Positions 36,042 to 44,454 are shown, counted from the first letter of the stretch. The stretch: DNA of 64,000 bases from Actinomycetota bacterium (GCA_005888325.1 VAWU01000019.1:106285-170284); one strand, 5' to 3'. Program-made: numbers and translations. Notes: a model not told the origin generated them from the sequence alone.

Positions 36042-37162
36042 GCGTCGAGCCCGGCGAAGGTCTCCTCGGCAACCGCCGGCGCGAGCGTCATTCCCCGGCC
36101 GCCGAGCCCGGTGACGATGACCACGTTGTCGCCGGGCACGCCATCGACGAGGCCGGCGCGGTGGACGACCCGGTCGTCGGTGGACTGCGAGTACACCCCG
36201 GCCCACCGCCGCCGGACCGGGGGCAGCGGCGCGCCCAGGATGCGTTCCGCCCGCGCCAGCAGGTAGGCGTACGCCTCTTCCTGGACCGCGAAGTCGAACG
36301 GCTCGTCGTAGGCGTGGGTGTCTCCGATGGTGAGCTCGCCGTTGGCGCGCTGCACGAGCAGGAGCTGCATGTGGTGACGCGCCACGATCTCGACCGGTGG
36401 GTGGAGCCCCGCGAGCGAAGGCAGCTGGAAGGCGGGGTAGTAGCGCAGCGACTCGCCGTCGGCGATCGACGTGGCGAGGGCCGGTTGGAAGCGGGCGGTC
36501 TGGCACATCTGGAGACGGCAGCGCCGGAGGGGCGCGCCGGTCAGGTGTCGGGCGGCCACGCCGTCGTAGGCGTCGCCCGTCGCCAGCACCACGACATCTG
36601 CTCGATGGCGCTCGCCCGTGTGGTCGACGACCTCGGTGCCGTCGATGCCGACCACGTTGCGGTTCGGAAGGAACCGGTACCCGCCGCGCGCATGGAGGTG
36701 GGCGCGGATGGCGGGCAGCGCGAGGCGGGGCTCGAGCACCGCGTCGCGTTCGCAGAAGAGCGCCCCCTCGATCTCGCCGCGCACGGCGGGGTTGACCGCG
36801 CCCACCTCGACCGGGTCGAGCAGCTTCATCCCCCGGGCCGCAGCGTCGGCCTGGGCAACCATCTCCTCCATCACCGCCAGCTCGGCGGGATGAAGGGCGA
36901 CGGTGAGCGAGCCGTTGGGCCGGAAGCCCACACCGGGCACTTCGGCGCCGATCGCCTCCCACAGCTCGCGGGAGCGCAGCGCGAGCGCCAGCTCCGCGCC
37001 CCGGGCCCGCCCGCTCACCCAGACGAGGCCGAAGTTGCGCACCGATGCCTGCCGCGGCTCCGCGTCGCGATCCAGCTGTACGACGTCGACGCCCCGGCGG
37101 CGGGCCATCCACGCGTGCATGGTGCCCACAACGCCGCCGCCCACGATCGCAACCGTCGTCAC
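36038..37162 (-). CDS. FAD-dependent oxidoreductase (DAO family, HpnW-like)
   Basis: 374-residue flavoprotein of the D-amino-acid-oxidase family. VAIVGGGVVGTMHAWMARRR binds FAD, and SVRNFGLVWVSGRARGAELA, DTHAYDEPFDFAVQEEAYAY and VVIVTGLGGRGMTLAPAVAE follow. It resembles the TIGR03364-type oxidases found beside phosphonatase-like HAD genes; that association is known for the family and suggests oxidative removal of an amine from an aminophosphonate. Overlaps the HAD gene by four bases. Substrate not proven. Confidence 0.8.
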   Translation of the reverse strand: MTTVAIVGGGVVGTMHAWMARRRGVDVVQLDRDAEPRQASVRNFGLVWVSGRARGAELALALRSRELWEAIGAEVPGVGFRPNGSLTVALHPAELAVMEEMVAQADAAARGMKLLDPVEVGAVNPAVRGEIEGALFCERDAVLEPRLALPAIRAHLHARGGYRFLPNRNVVGIDGTEVVDHTGERHRADVVVLATGDAYDGVAARHLTGAPLRRCRLQMCQTARFQPALATSIADGESLRYYPAFQLPSLAGLHPPVEIVARHHMQLLLVQRANGELTIGDTHAYDEPFDFAVQEEAYAYLLARAERILGAPLPPVRRRWAGVYSQSTDDRVVHRAGLVDGVPGDNVVIVTGLGGRGMTLAPAVAEETFAGLDA

Positions 37163-37525
37163 GGGTCGGTTCTAGCCCAGGTCTCGCACCGCGCCGGGCG
37201 CCACGCGCTGCAATCTCGGCCGGGCGGCCGAGTTCACGCGACCTTCGTCGGCTGTTCTCCTGGGCGCAACATCGGTGGGCGGCGGCCACGCTGTGCAAGC
37301 GGACGGCCGGGAACCCGATCGAAAAGGCCACGTCACCGAGTACCGCACTCCGATCGTCGCCACGTAGCGCGAAGCCCGACGCCACCGTGGCGGTGGGGCG
37401 GGTCGGACACGCCGGGCCCGGCGGGTTTCGGACCCGTTCGGTTGCCGCTACGGTCGCATGCGGCCTCGCAACCTCGGCCGGCGACCGGGGAACGAGGGGG
37501 ATGGGAAGCGAAGGAGGGGAAAGAG
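37163..37525. other. Intergenic region, no gene seen
   Basis: 363 bases between the divergent FAD oxidoreductase and zinc-ribbon genes. No tRNA, riboswitch or long frame with coding character is visible. AAGGAGG near 37511-37517 is the ribosome binding site of the next gene. TACGGT near 37450 could be its -10, and TAGAAC six bases before the GTG at 37162 is a weak -10 for the oxidase. Confidence 0.5.
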
Positions 37526-37681
37526 ATGCCGGAACCCATGATCCGTTGCCCCGTCTGCGATGGGACCACACCGGCGTCTTGGCGACACGGCTTCGGGGCG
37601 GACCAGGTCTACGTGTGCCGCGAGTGTGGCGAGAGCATTCGCGCCGAGCTGGTCGAGAGCAGACCGGCGGGCGGCCGCTGA
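37526..37681 (+). CDS. 51-residue zinc-ribbon protein
   Basis: Residues: MIRCPVCDGTTPASWRHGFG and YVCRECGESIRAELVES, two CxxC knuckles typical of a zinc ribbon. AAGGAGG lies nine to ten bases before the ATG, one of the strongest ribosome sites in the window, so it is probably well expressed. The stop TGA overlaps the CTG proposed as the start of the aldo/keto reductase. Function unknown; it may bind nucleic acid or donate a structural zinc. Confidence 0.7.
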   Translation: MPEPMIRCPVCDGTTPASWRHGFGADQVYVCRECGESIRAELVESRPAGGR

Positions 37682-38643
37682 GCCTCGGCCTGGGCCTGGC
37701 CGCGCTCGGCCGGCCGGGCTACGTCAACCTGGGTCATGCCGACGACCTGGGCGGCCGCTACGACGAGCAGGTCATGGAGCGTCGGTGCCACGACGTCCTC
37801 GACGCCGCCTGGGTCGGGGGCATCCGTCACGTCGACGCGGCTCGGTCGTACGGCCTCGCCGAAGCATTCCTCGCATCATGGCTCGCGCAACGAAAACGCG
37901 AGCCCGGCGCGCTCGCCGTCTCGTCCAAGTGGGGGTACACGTACACGGCCGGCTGGTCGGTCACGGCGGCGCGCCACGAGGTGAAGGACCACTCGCTCGC
38001 GACGCTGACGCGTCAACTGGCGGAGAGCCGTGCGCTGCTCGGCGATCACCTCGACATCTACCAGGTGCACTCGGCGACGCTCGAGAGCGGCGTGCTCGAC
38101 GACGAGCACGTGCTCGACGCGCTGGCGGTGCTTCGCGACGACGGCTCCCTCACCGTCGGTCTCACGACGAGCGGGCCCGATCAGGCGGTCGTCGTGCGGA
38201 GGGCGCTCGAGATCGAGCGCGACGGCCGGCGGCTCTTCGCGTCGGTGCAGTCGACGTGGAACCTCCTCGAGCAGTCCGCGGGTGCCGCCCTCGCCGAGGC
38301 CCACGCCGAGGGGATGCTCGTCATCGTGAAGGAGGCGCTCGCCAACGGGCGCCTCACGGGGCGCAACCGCGACCCCGCGTTCGCCCCCGCGTGGGCGCGG
38401 CTGACCGACCTGGCACAAGGTGCTGACGGGAGCACGGTCGCGCTCGCCGCGGCCCTGAGCCGCCCGTGGGCCGACGTCGTGCTGAGCGGAGCCGCTACCG
38501 TCGAGCACCTGAGGGCCAACCTGGCCGCGACCACCACCGCCGGCGCCGCCGGCGGGACCAGCACCGCCGAAGACGTCCTCGCGGAGTGGGCCGAGGCGCC
38601 CGAGATCTACTGGTCGGTGCGGCGGGCGTTGCCCTGGAACTAG
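37678..38643 (+). CDS. Aldo/keto reductase, probable CTG start
   Basis: NADPH-type barrel oxidoreductase, 321 residues if started at the CTG at 37678. LSLGLGLAALGRPGYVNLGH, GIRHVDAARSYGLAEAFLAS (catalytic Asp and Tyr), LAVSSKWGYTYTAGWSV (Lys), LDIYQVHSATLES (His) and the C-terminal PWADVVLSGAATVEHLRANL. The homologous part begins at the CTG; in-frame GTGs at 37624 and 37615 would add a stretch read out of frame with the zinc ribbon. CTGA would be a four-base overlap like those elsewhere here. Substrate unknown. Confidence 0.82.
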   Translation: MSLGLGLAALGRPGYVNLGHADDLGGRYDEQVMERRCHDVLDAAWVGGIRHVDAARSYGLAEAFLASWLAQRKREPGALAVSSKWGYTYTAGWSVTAARHEVKDHSLATLTRQLAESRALLGDHLDIYQVHSATLESGVLDDEHVLDALAVLRDDGSLTVGLTTSGPDQAVVVRRALEIERDGRRLFASVQSTWNLLEQSAGAALAEAHAEGMLVIVKEALANGRLTGRNRDPAFAPAWARLTDLAQGADGSTVALAAALSRPWADVVLSGAATVEHLRANLAATTTAGAAGGTSTAEDVLAEWAEAPEIYWSVRRALPWN

Positions 38644-38671
38644 CGGTTCAACAGAGAGCACAGGAGAAGAC

Positions 38672-39517
38672 GTGGACGTCGGCGTGCAGATGTTCTCCAC
38701 CGATCTGGCCATTCGGCCCGACGCGCTGGCGCGCGAGGCAGAGGCGCGGGGCTTCGACGCGCTGTTCCTCCCCGAGCACACGCACATCCCCACGTCCCGG
38801 CGCACGCCGTACCCGGGCGGGGGCGAGCTACCCGACGAGTACTCGCGCACGTACGACCCTTTCCTCGCGCTCACAGCTGCGGCCGTCGTCACGGAGCGGC
38901 TCCAGCTCGGGACAGGGATCTGCCTCGTGGGCCAGCGCGACCCGATTCTCCTCGCGAAGGAGGTCGCGTCGATCGACGTCCTGTCGGGCGGCCGGTTCGT
39001 GTTCGGCATCGGCTACGGCTGGAACGAGGACGAGATGGAGAACCACGGGCTGGCTCCCGGGAAACGCCGCGCCGTCGTACGGGAGAAGATGCTCGCCATG
39101 GAAGCCCTGTGGACGCAGGACGAGGGCGGTTTCGACGGCGAGCACGTGCACCTCGCGCCGAGCTGGTCGTGGCCCAAGCCGTTGCAGCAGCCGCGTCCAC
39201 CCGTCCTCATCGGAGGCGCGGCCGGGCCCACGCTCTTCCGTCACATCGCCGAGTTCGCCGACGGGTGGATCCCGATCGGGGGCGGCGGGCTCTCCGACGG
39301 CCTGGCTCGCCTGCGTGAGGAGTTCGACCTCGCCGGTCGCGATCCCGCTTCGGTGCAGGTGACGGTGATCGGGGCCGAGCCGAGCCCGGGCAAGCTCGAC
39401 CACCTCGCGTCGCTCGGCGTCGGGCGCTTCCTGATCGGTCTCCCGCCCGCTCCCGCAGCGACCGTCGTGCCGTTGCTCGACCGCTTCGCGGCGGCGCTCG
39501 GTGACCTTCAACACTGA
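38672..39517 (+). CDS. LLM-class F420-type oxidoreductase
   Basis: 281-residue luciferase-like barrel. VGVQMFSTDLAIRPDALARE opens the protein, FDALFLPEHTHIPTSRRTPY, LQLGTGICLVGQRDPILLAK, VLSGGRFVFGIGYGWNEDEM and PPVLIGGAAGPTLFRHIAEF follow the F420-dependent subgroup closely. AGGAG lies seven bases before the GTG. It overlaps cobO by 17 bases, so it heads, or feeds into, the cobalamin transcript. Substrate unknown. Confidence 0.85.
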   Translation: MDVGVQMFSTDLAIRPDALAREAEARGFDALFLPEHTHIPTSRRTPYPGGGELPDEYSRTYDPFLALTAAAVVTERLQLGTGICLVGQRDPILLAKEVASIDVLSGGRFVFGIGYGWNEDEMENHGLAPGKRRAVVREKMLAMEALWTQDEGGFDGEHVHLAPSWSWPKPLQQPRPPVLIGGAAGPTLFRHIAEFADGWIPIGGGGLSDGLARLREEFDLAGRDPASVQVTVIGAEPSPGKLDHLASLGVGRFLIGLPPAPAATVVPLLDRFAAALGDLQH

Positions 39518-40079
39518 AGGGGTTCCGACCGAGCACCACCATCCGGCCGCGCGACGGCGCGCCGCGAGCGTCGTGATCGTCAACACCGGTGACGGCAAGG
39601 GCAAGTCCACGGCCGCGTTCGGTGTCGTGGTGCGAGCCGTCGCCCGCGACTGGCAGGTGGCCGTCGTGCAGTTCGTGAAGTCGGGGGAGTGGCGGGTGGG
39701 CGAGGAGGCGGTGTGCCGCGATCGCCTGGGCGTCGAGTGGTGGGCGATCGGCGAGGGCTTCACGTGGGACTCCGACGACCTGTCGCGCGACCACGCCGTC
39801 GCCCGGGAGGCCTGGGCCCACGCCCAGGCGACCATCGCGGCCGGGCGCCACCGTCTGGTCGTCCTCGACGAGATCACCTACCCGATCAACTGGGGCTGGA
39901 TCGACGGTGCCGAGGTGGCGGAGGCGATCACCGCGCGCCCCGCGGCCGTGAACGTGGTGTGCACCGGCCGCGACGCCCCGCCCGCGCTCGTCGACGTGGC
40001 CGACACCGTCACCGAGATGCGCAAGATCAAGCACGCCTACGACGCCGGCGTCATCGCCAAGAAGGGGATCGACTATTGA
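39501..40079 (+). CDS. cobO: Corrinoid adenosyltransferase
   Basis: Transfers the 5'-deoxyadenosyl group of ATP to cob(I)alamin or cobinamide; 192 residues. SVVIVNTGDGKGKSTAAFGV is the P loop, WWAIGEGFTWDSDDLSRDH, RLVVLDEITYPINWGW and VVCTGRDAPPALVDVADTVT. CobO/BtuR family (class II). The GTG lies in the end of the LLM gene. The stop overlaps the start of cbiZ (TTGA). Confidence 0.94.
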   Translation: MTFNTEGVPTEHHHPAARRRAASVVIVNTGDGKGKSTAAFGVVVRAVARDWQVAVVQFVKSGEWRVGEEAVCRDRLGVEWWAIGEGFTWDSDDLSRDHAVAREAWAHAQATIAAGRHRLVVLDEITYPINWGWIDGAEVAEAITARPAAVNVVCTGRDAPPALVDVADTVTEMRKIKHAYDAGVIAKKGIDY

Positions 40080-40735
40080 GCGTGCTGCTCGAGCCCGACC
40101 GGCGGTCGTATCCCGGCGGGGGCGGTGCAACTCGCCCCGCGCTCGCCTGGCGGCTGCCCGCCGACACGATCGCCATCGCGAGCGCGGTGCTCGGCGGCGG
40201 TCTCGGCCCTCGGGACTGGATCGTGAACGTCCAGGTCGCCCTCGACTACGGCAACGACGACGACCCCGCCGCCGACGTTGCCGTCATCGCCAAGGGTCTC
40301 GGTCTCGATGCGGGTCGGGGCGTGGGCCTGCTCACTGCCGTGCCCGTGCTCGACGTGAAGGTCGGCGTGGACGCAGGTGTCGAGTGCGCGGCGACGGTCG
40401 GAGTGTCCACGCCCACCTGGGCGGCCGCGCCCGACGGCGCCTGGTCACGGTGGACGCCGGGCACGATCAACCTCGTCTGTTGGGTTCCCGCGCCGCTCGC
40501 CGATCCCGCGTTGGTCAACGCGGTCGTCACCGCCACCGAGGCGAAGACGCAGGCGCTCTGCGAGGCCGGCGTGCCCGGCTCAGGAACCGCGTCGGATGCG
40601 ATCGTCGTCTGCTGCCCGATGGGCGGTGTCGAGCCTTATGGCGGTCCGCGTTCGCGATGGGGCGCGCGGCTCGCGCGCGCCGTCCACGACGCGGTGGCAT
40701 CCGGCGCCGCGTCAGCGCTGGGCCCGGAGCGGTGA
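40076..40735 (+). CDS. cbiZ: Adenosylcobinamide amidohydrolase CbiZ
   Basis: Cleaves the aminopropanol side chain of adenosylcobinamide to give adenosylcobyric acid; part of salvage of foreign corrinoids. 219 residues, family CbiZ: IASAVLGGGLGPRDWIVNVQ, VGVDAGVECAATVGVSTPTW, TPGTINLVCWVPAPLADPAL and GTASDAIVVCCPMGGVEPYG. Start TTG 40076 overlaps cobO; GTG 40082 is an alternative. Works upstream of cbiB, which rebuilds adenosylcobinamide phosphate. Confidence 0.9.
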   Translation: MSVLLEPDRRSYPGGGGATRPALAWRLPADTIAIASAVLGGGLGPRDWIVNVQVALDYGNDDDPAADVAVIAKGLGLDAGRGVGLLTAVPVLDVKVGVDAGVECAATVGVSTPTWAAAPDGAWSRWTPGTINLVCWVPAPLADPALVNAVVTATEAKTQALCEAGVPGSGTASDAIVVCCPMGGVEPYGGPRSRWGARLARAVHDAVASGAASALGPER

Positions 40736-41238
40736 TCACGCTCGTGCTGGGTGGCGCCCGCTCGGGCAAGTCGGCCGTCGCCGAGGGGCTCGCCTCCACG
40801 CTCGCCGGTGGCGACGGTGCGGTCACCTATATCGCGACAGCGATCGCTCGGGGCGACGCCGACTTCGCGGCGCGCATCCGCGCCCATCAGAACCGTCGCC
40901 CGGCATCGTGGTCGACGGTGGAAGCGGGCGCCGATCTCGTCGGCGCGCTCGGCTCCCTCGATGACGACGCCGTCGTGCTCGTCGACTCCCTCGGCACGTG
41001 GGTCGGCGCCCAGCCCGAGCTCGCGGTCGACATCGACGACCTCGTCGCGACGTTGCGCGCCCGGATGGGACCGTTGGTGCTCGTGTCGGACGAGGTCGGC
41101 CTCGGCGTCCACCCCAGCACCGCAGCAGGCCTGCGGTTCCGTGACACGCTCGGCGAGCTCAACGTCGCCGTCGCCGAGATCGCGGACGACGTCCTCCTCG
41201 TGGTGGCGGGCCGCGTGCTCCCTCTCGAGCGCCCATGA
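40732..41238 (+). CDS. cobU: Adenosylcobinamide kinase/guanylyltransferase
   Basis: Phosphorylates and then guanylylates adenosylcobinamide, the nucleotide loop step; 168 residues. ITLVLGGARSGKSAVAEGLA is the P loop, VTYIATAIARGDADFAARI, HQNRRPASWSTVEAGADLV carries the guanylyl-acceptor His, VVLVDSLGTWVGAQ and VLVSDEVGLGVHPSTAAGLR. The GTG overlaps cbiZ. Length is normal. Confidence 0.94.
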   Translation: MITLVLGGARSGKSAVAEGLASTLAGGDGAVTYIATAIARGDADFAARIRAHQNRRPASWSTVEAGADLVGALGSLDDDAVVLVDSLGTWVGAQPELAVDIDDLVATLRARMGPLVLVSDEVGLGVHPSTAAGLRFRDTLGELNVAVAEIADDVLLVVAGRVLPLERP

Positions 41239-41945
41239 GGCGCGCCATCGCCTTCCTGACCCCGTTGCCGGTCGGCGGCGGTCCGCCGAACGGCATCACG
41301 TTCGACTGGTTTCCTCTTGTCGGCGCGCTCATCGGCCTCGGTGTCGGGAGCGCCTGGTGGCTCGCGGACCTCGCGTTCCCTCCTACGGTCGCGGCCGCGC
41401 TGGTGCTCGTGGCCGACCTCGCGTTGACCGGGATGCTCCACGTCGACGGGCTCGCGGACGCGGCCGACGGACTGGTTCCCCACCACCGCGACACCGCGCG
41501 GCGGCTCGAGGTGATGGCCGCACCCGACGTGGGTGCGTTCGGGGTGGCCGTCGTCGTCGTCGTCCTGCTCCTGCGGTTCGCCGCGCTCGCGTCGCAGCCC
41601 GTGTCGGTGCTCCTGATCGCCGGGCTCTGGTGCGGTTCGCGCACGGTGATGGCGGTCGGCGCACGCGCGTTCCCCTACGCGCGGGCCGAGGGCGGTCTGG
41701 CCTCTGCGTTCACCGGCGGCGACTGGCGGCCCGTCACCCTCTACGGGATCGTCGCGGCGCTGGCGCTCGGGGCGCTCGCCGACGGCCGCCGAACGGGCGT
41801 CGCGGTGGGCGCCTCCGTCGTCGCCGGTCTCGTCGTGCTGGTCGCGGCCCGCCGGCGCATCGGCGGCTACACGGGCGACGTGCTGGGTGCCGCGGGCATC
41901 GTCGGCGAGACGGTCGGCTTGCTCGTTGCGGCGGCCAAATGGTGA
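41235..41945 (+). CDS. cobS: Adenosylcobinamide-GDP ribazoletransferase (cobalamin synthase)
   Basis: Integral membrane enzyme joining adenosylcobinamide-GDP to alpha-ribazole or its phosphate; 236 residues, about six to seven hydrophobic segments. FLTPLPVGGGPPNGITFDWF, MLHVDGLADAADGLVPHHRD with the metal Asp residues, and the C-terminal RIGGYTGDVLGAAGIVGETV are the family signatures. ATG overlaps cobU. Acts at the membrane with CbiB. Confidence 0.93.
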   Translation: MRRAIAFLTPLPVGGGPPNGITFDWFPLVGALIGLGVGSAWWLADLAFPPTVAAALVLVADLALTGMLHVDGLADAADGLVPHHRDTARRLEVMAAPDVGAFGVAVVVVVLLLRFAALASQPVSVLLIAGLWCGSRTVMAVGARAFPYARAEGGLASAFTGGDWRPVTLYGIVAALALGALADGRRTGVAVGASVVAGLVVLVAARRRIGGYTGDVLGAAGIVGETVGLLVAAAKW

Positions 41946-42856
41946 GTCGCGCGGATCCACTGGGCGCCGCGACCGGTGTGCTCCTCGATCGTCTCGTCGG
42001 GGAGCCGCCGGTCTCGCCGCACCCGGTCGCGGTCCTCGGTCGCGCCCTCGACGCGATCGAGCGAGCGGTCTACCGCGACCACCGCGTCGCCGGCGCGGTG
42101 CACGCCGCGTCGGGCGTCGTGATGGGCGCGGGCACGGGCACCGTCATCGGCTCGACGGCTCTCGCGACGTATGTGGCCGTCGCGGGCCGGGGGCTGAGCG
42201 ACGCGGCCATGGCGGTCGACACCGCCCTCGCCGGTGGCGACATCGAGCGCGCCCGGTCGCTCATTCCCGCGCTGGTCGGTCGCGACCCGTCGACCATGGA
42301 CGCCAAGGAGCTGTGCCGGGCCGCGGTCGAGTCCGTCGCCGAGAACACCGTCGACGCGGTCGTGGCCCCTGCGTTCTGGGGTGCCGTGCTCGGCGCGCCG
42401 GGCGCGCTGGGCTACCGGGCGGTGAACACGATGGACTCGATGGTAGGACACCCCTCCGCCCGCTACGCGCGCTACGGCTGGGCGTCGGCCCGGCTCGACG
42501 ATGTCGCCGGTTGGCTGCCGGCGCGGGCGACGGCGGCGCTCGTGGCCGCGGTGCGTCCCCGCGCGGCGGGCGCGATCTGGCGGACGACGCGCCGGGATGC
42601 ATCGCACCATCCTTCCCCCAATGCGGGCGTCGCCGAGACCGCCTTCGCGGCTGCACTGGGGCTGCGGCTCGGTGGCGAGAACCGTTACGGCGACCGCGTC
42701 GAGGTGCGCCCTTCGCTCGGCGACGGGCGGCCGCCCGAGCGGCACGACATCGGGCGGGCCGTGCGCCTGGCCGGCGACGTCGGGCTCGCGCTCACCGCCG
42801 GGCTGGGCGCGCTGGGCGCGGTGCAGCGCCGGCGTCGCCGAATCGGGCACCGATGA
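41939..42856 (+). CDS. cbiB: Adenosylcobinamide-phosphate synthase CbiB/CobD
   Basis: Membrane amide ligase attaching aminopropanol (phosphate) to adenosylcobyric acid; 305 residues. DPLGAATGVLLDRLVGEPPV, HPVAVLGRALDAIERAVYRD, AVESVAENTVDAVVAPAFWG, YRAVNTMDSMVGHPSARYAR and ASHHPSPNAGVAETAFAAAL are diagnostic. ATG 41939 overlaps cobS by seven bases; GTG 41942 is a near alternative. The stop overlaps the HAD-cobT start. Confidence 0.93.
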   Translation: MVSRADPLGAATGVLLDRLVGEPPVSPHPVAVLGRALDAIERAVYRDHRVAGAVHAASGVVMGAGTGTVIGSTALATYVAVAGRGLSDAAMAVDTALAGGDIERARSLIPALVGRDPSTMDAKELCRAAVESVAENTVDAVVAPAFWGAVLGAPGALGYRAVNTMDSMVGHPSARYARYGWASARLDDVAGWLPARATAALVAAVRPRAAGAIWRTTRRDASHHPSPNAGVAETAFAAALGLRLGGENRYGDRVEVRPSLGDGRPPERHDIGRAVRLAGDVGLALTAGLGALGAVQRRRRRIGHR

Positions 42857-44370
42857 TGTTCAAGGCGATCCTGTTCGACGTCGGTGACACGCTCGTGGTC
42901 GCCCAGCCCGCCGCGACTCGGGTCGACGACCTGGTCGCACGCCCCATCGGCCGGCCCGCCCGTGATCTCACCGCGCTACGAAGTGCGGGTATCCGCTTGG
43001 GTGCGGTCACCAACGTGCAGGTCATGGGGGAGGCGGACGTGCGCGCGTTGCTCGCAACGATCGGTGTCGACGAGCTGCTCGAGGTGGTCGTGACTTCGAC
43101 GGCGGTGGGTGCTGAGAAGCCCGACCCACGCGGGGTCCTCCACGCCCTCGAGTCGCTCGGGGTCGGACCGAGCGAGGCGCTGTTCGTGGGCGACGAGGAC
43201 GCCGACGCCGGCGCGGCAGCAGCCGCGGGCGTCGCTTTCGCTCGAGTCGACGCGGCAACCACGGCAGCTGACGCGGTGCGCGCCGCGCTGACCGAGAGCG
43301 ATGGCGCCTTCGCCGCCGCAGCTGCCCTCGTGGGCCCGCTCGACACAGTCGCCGGAGTCGCAGCGGGGGAGCACCACGACCGGCTCACCAAGCCGCGTGG
43401 CGCGCTCGGCCGGGTGGAGACCCTCGGCGTGCAGTTGGCGGCGATCGCGGGTGAGGAGCCTCCGCCGATCCCGGCACCGGCGGCGGTGGCGGTGTTCGCC
43501 GGCGACCACGGCGTGGTGGCGCGCGGGGTCACACCCTGGCCCCAGGAGGTGACCGCCCAGATGGTCGGCAACTTTGTCGCCGGTGGCGCGGCCATCAACG
43601 TCCTCGCCCGTCAGGTCGGCGCCCGCGTCACCGTCGTCGATGTCGGCGTCGCCACCGAGCTCGACGGGCTCGCCGGCTCGCCGGAGCTGCTGCGCCGCAA
43701 TGTGCGCCGCGGCACCGCCGACCTGGTCGCGGGTCCCGCCATGACGCGGGCGGAGGCCATCGCGGCGCTCGACGTCGGCGCGGCGGTCGCGACCGACCTG
43801 GTCGCGGACGGCGCCCGGGCCCTGGTCACGGGAGAGATGGGCATCGGCAACACGACGCCGTCGGCGACGCTCATCGCCGCCGTCACAGGACGTTCCGCGG
43901 CGCTGGTGACCGGGAGGGGAACGGGCATCGACGACGTCACCCTCGCGACCAAGGTCGCGTGCGTCGAAGCCGCCCTCGCCCGCATCGGTCCCTCGGCCGC
44001 CGCCGACTCCGTCGGTCTGCTCGCCGAGGTCGGTGGTCTCGAGATCGCGGCGCTGGCCGGCTTCGTCGTGGGGGGCGCCAGTCACCGCGTGCCCGTCGTC
44101 GTCGACGGCGTCATCGCCCTCGCCTCGCTCCTGGTCGCGTGCGAGGTGTGCCCGCGTGCGGTCGACTACGCCATCGCCGGCCACCGCTCCACCGAGCCCG
44201 GCGCGGCCGTCGCGCTCGCCCACCTCGGCCTCGAGCCCGTGCTCGATCTCGGGCTCCGCCTCGGAGAGGGGTCCGGGGCCTGCCTCGCCCTCCCCATCGT
44301 GGAGGCGGCCGCTCGCATCCTCGGCGAGATGGCGACGTTCGACGCCGCAGGCGTGACCGACAAGGGATGA
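42853..44370 (+). CDS. cobT: HAD phosphatase fused to nicotinate-DMB phosphoribosyltransferase (CobT)
   Basis: 505 residues. The first ~145 form a compact, cap-poor HAD domain: AILFDVGDTLVVAQPAATR (motif I, nucleophile Asp), GAVTNVQVMGEADV (motif II), GAEKPDPRGVLHALESLGVG (motif III Lys) and ALFVGDEDADAGAAAAAGVA (motif IV). The rest is a complete CobT: VAVFAGDHGVVARGVTPWPQ, GEMGIGNTTPSATLIAA, VTGRGTGIDDVTLATKVAC and LDLGLRLGEGSGACLALPIV with the catalytic Glu. CobT makes alpha-ribazole phosphate, so the attached phosphatase may remove that phosphate. Activity is inferred. Confidence 0.92.
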   Translation: MMFKAILFDVGDTLVVAQPAATRVDDLVARPIGRPARDLTALRSAGIRLGAVTNVQVMGEADVRALLATIGVDELLEVVVTSTAVGAEKPDPRGVLHALESLGVGPSEALFVGDEDADAGAAAAAGVAFARVDAATTAADAVRAALTESDGAFAAAAALVGPLDTVAGVAAGEHHDRLTKPRGALGRVETLGVQLAAIAGEEPPPIPAPAAVAVFAGDHGVVARGVTPWPQEVTAQMVGNFVAGGAAINVLARQVGARVTVVDVGVATELDGLAGSPELLRRNVRRGTADLVAGPAMTRAEAIAALDVGAAVATDLVADGARALVTGEMGIGNTTPSATLIAAVTGRSAALVTGRGTGIDDVTLATKVACVEAALARIGPSAAADSVGLLAEVGGLEIAALAGFVVGGASHRVPVVVDGVIALASLLVACEVCPRAVDYAIAGHRSTEPGAAVALAHLGLEPVLDLGLRLGEGSGACLALPIVEAAARILGEMATFDAAGVTDKG

Positions 44371-44379
44371 CGCCCGCGA

Positions 44380-44396
44380 GTTCGCGTGCGGCGAAC
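44380..44396 (+). terminator. Hairpin after the cobalamin operon
   Basis: GTTCGC and GCGAAC pair around GTGCG ten bases after the cobT stop; short stem, no T tract. Confidence 0.35.
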
Positions 44397-44454
44397 CTGA
44401 TCTACTTCTACCGGCCGACGTTGACCGACAGCTGATCGAGGAGGTGGGGTCGCG

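Noticed and set aside
37163..37525. Cobalamin riboswitch upstream of the vitamin B12 genes
   Set aside because: I looked for the conserved B12 box and the GCCACTG element here and before 38672 and saw neither.
35382..37571. 729-residue reverse frame spanning the HAD gene and the FAD oxidoreductase
   Set aside because: Only its last 219 residues (from the GTG at 36041) match a family; the rest is the FAD gene read in the wrong frame.
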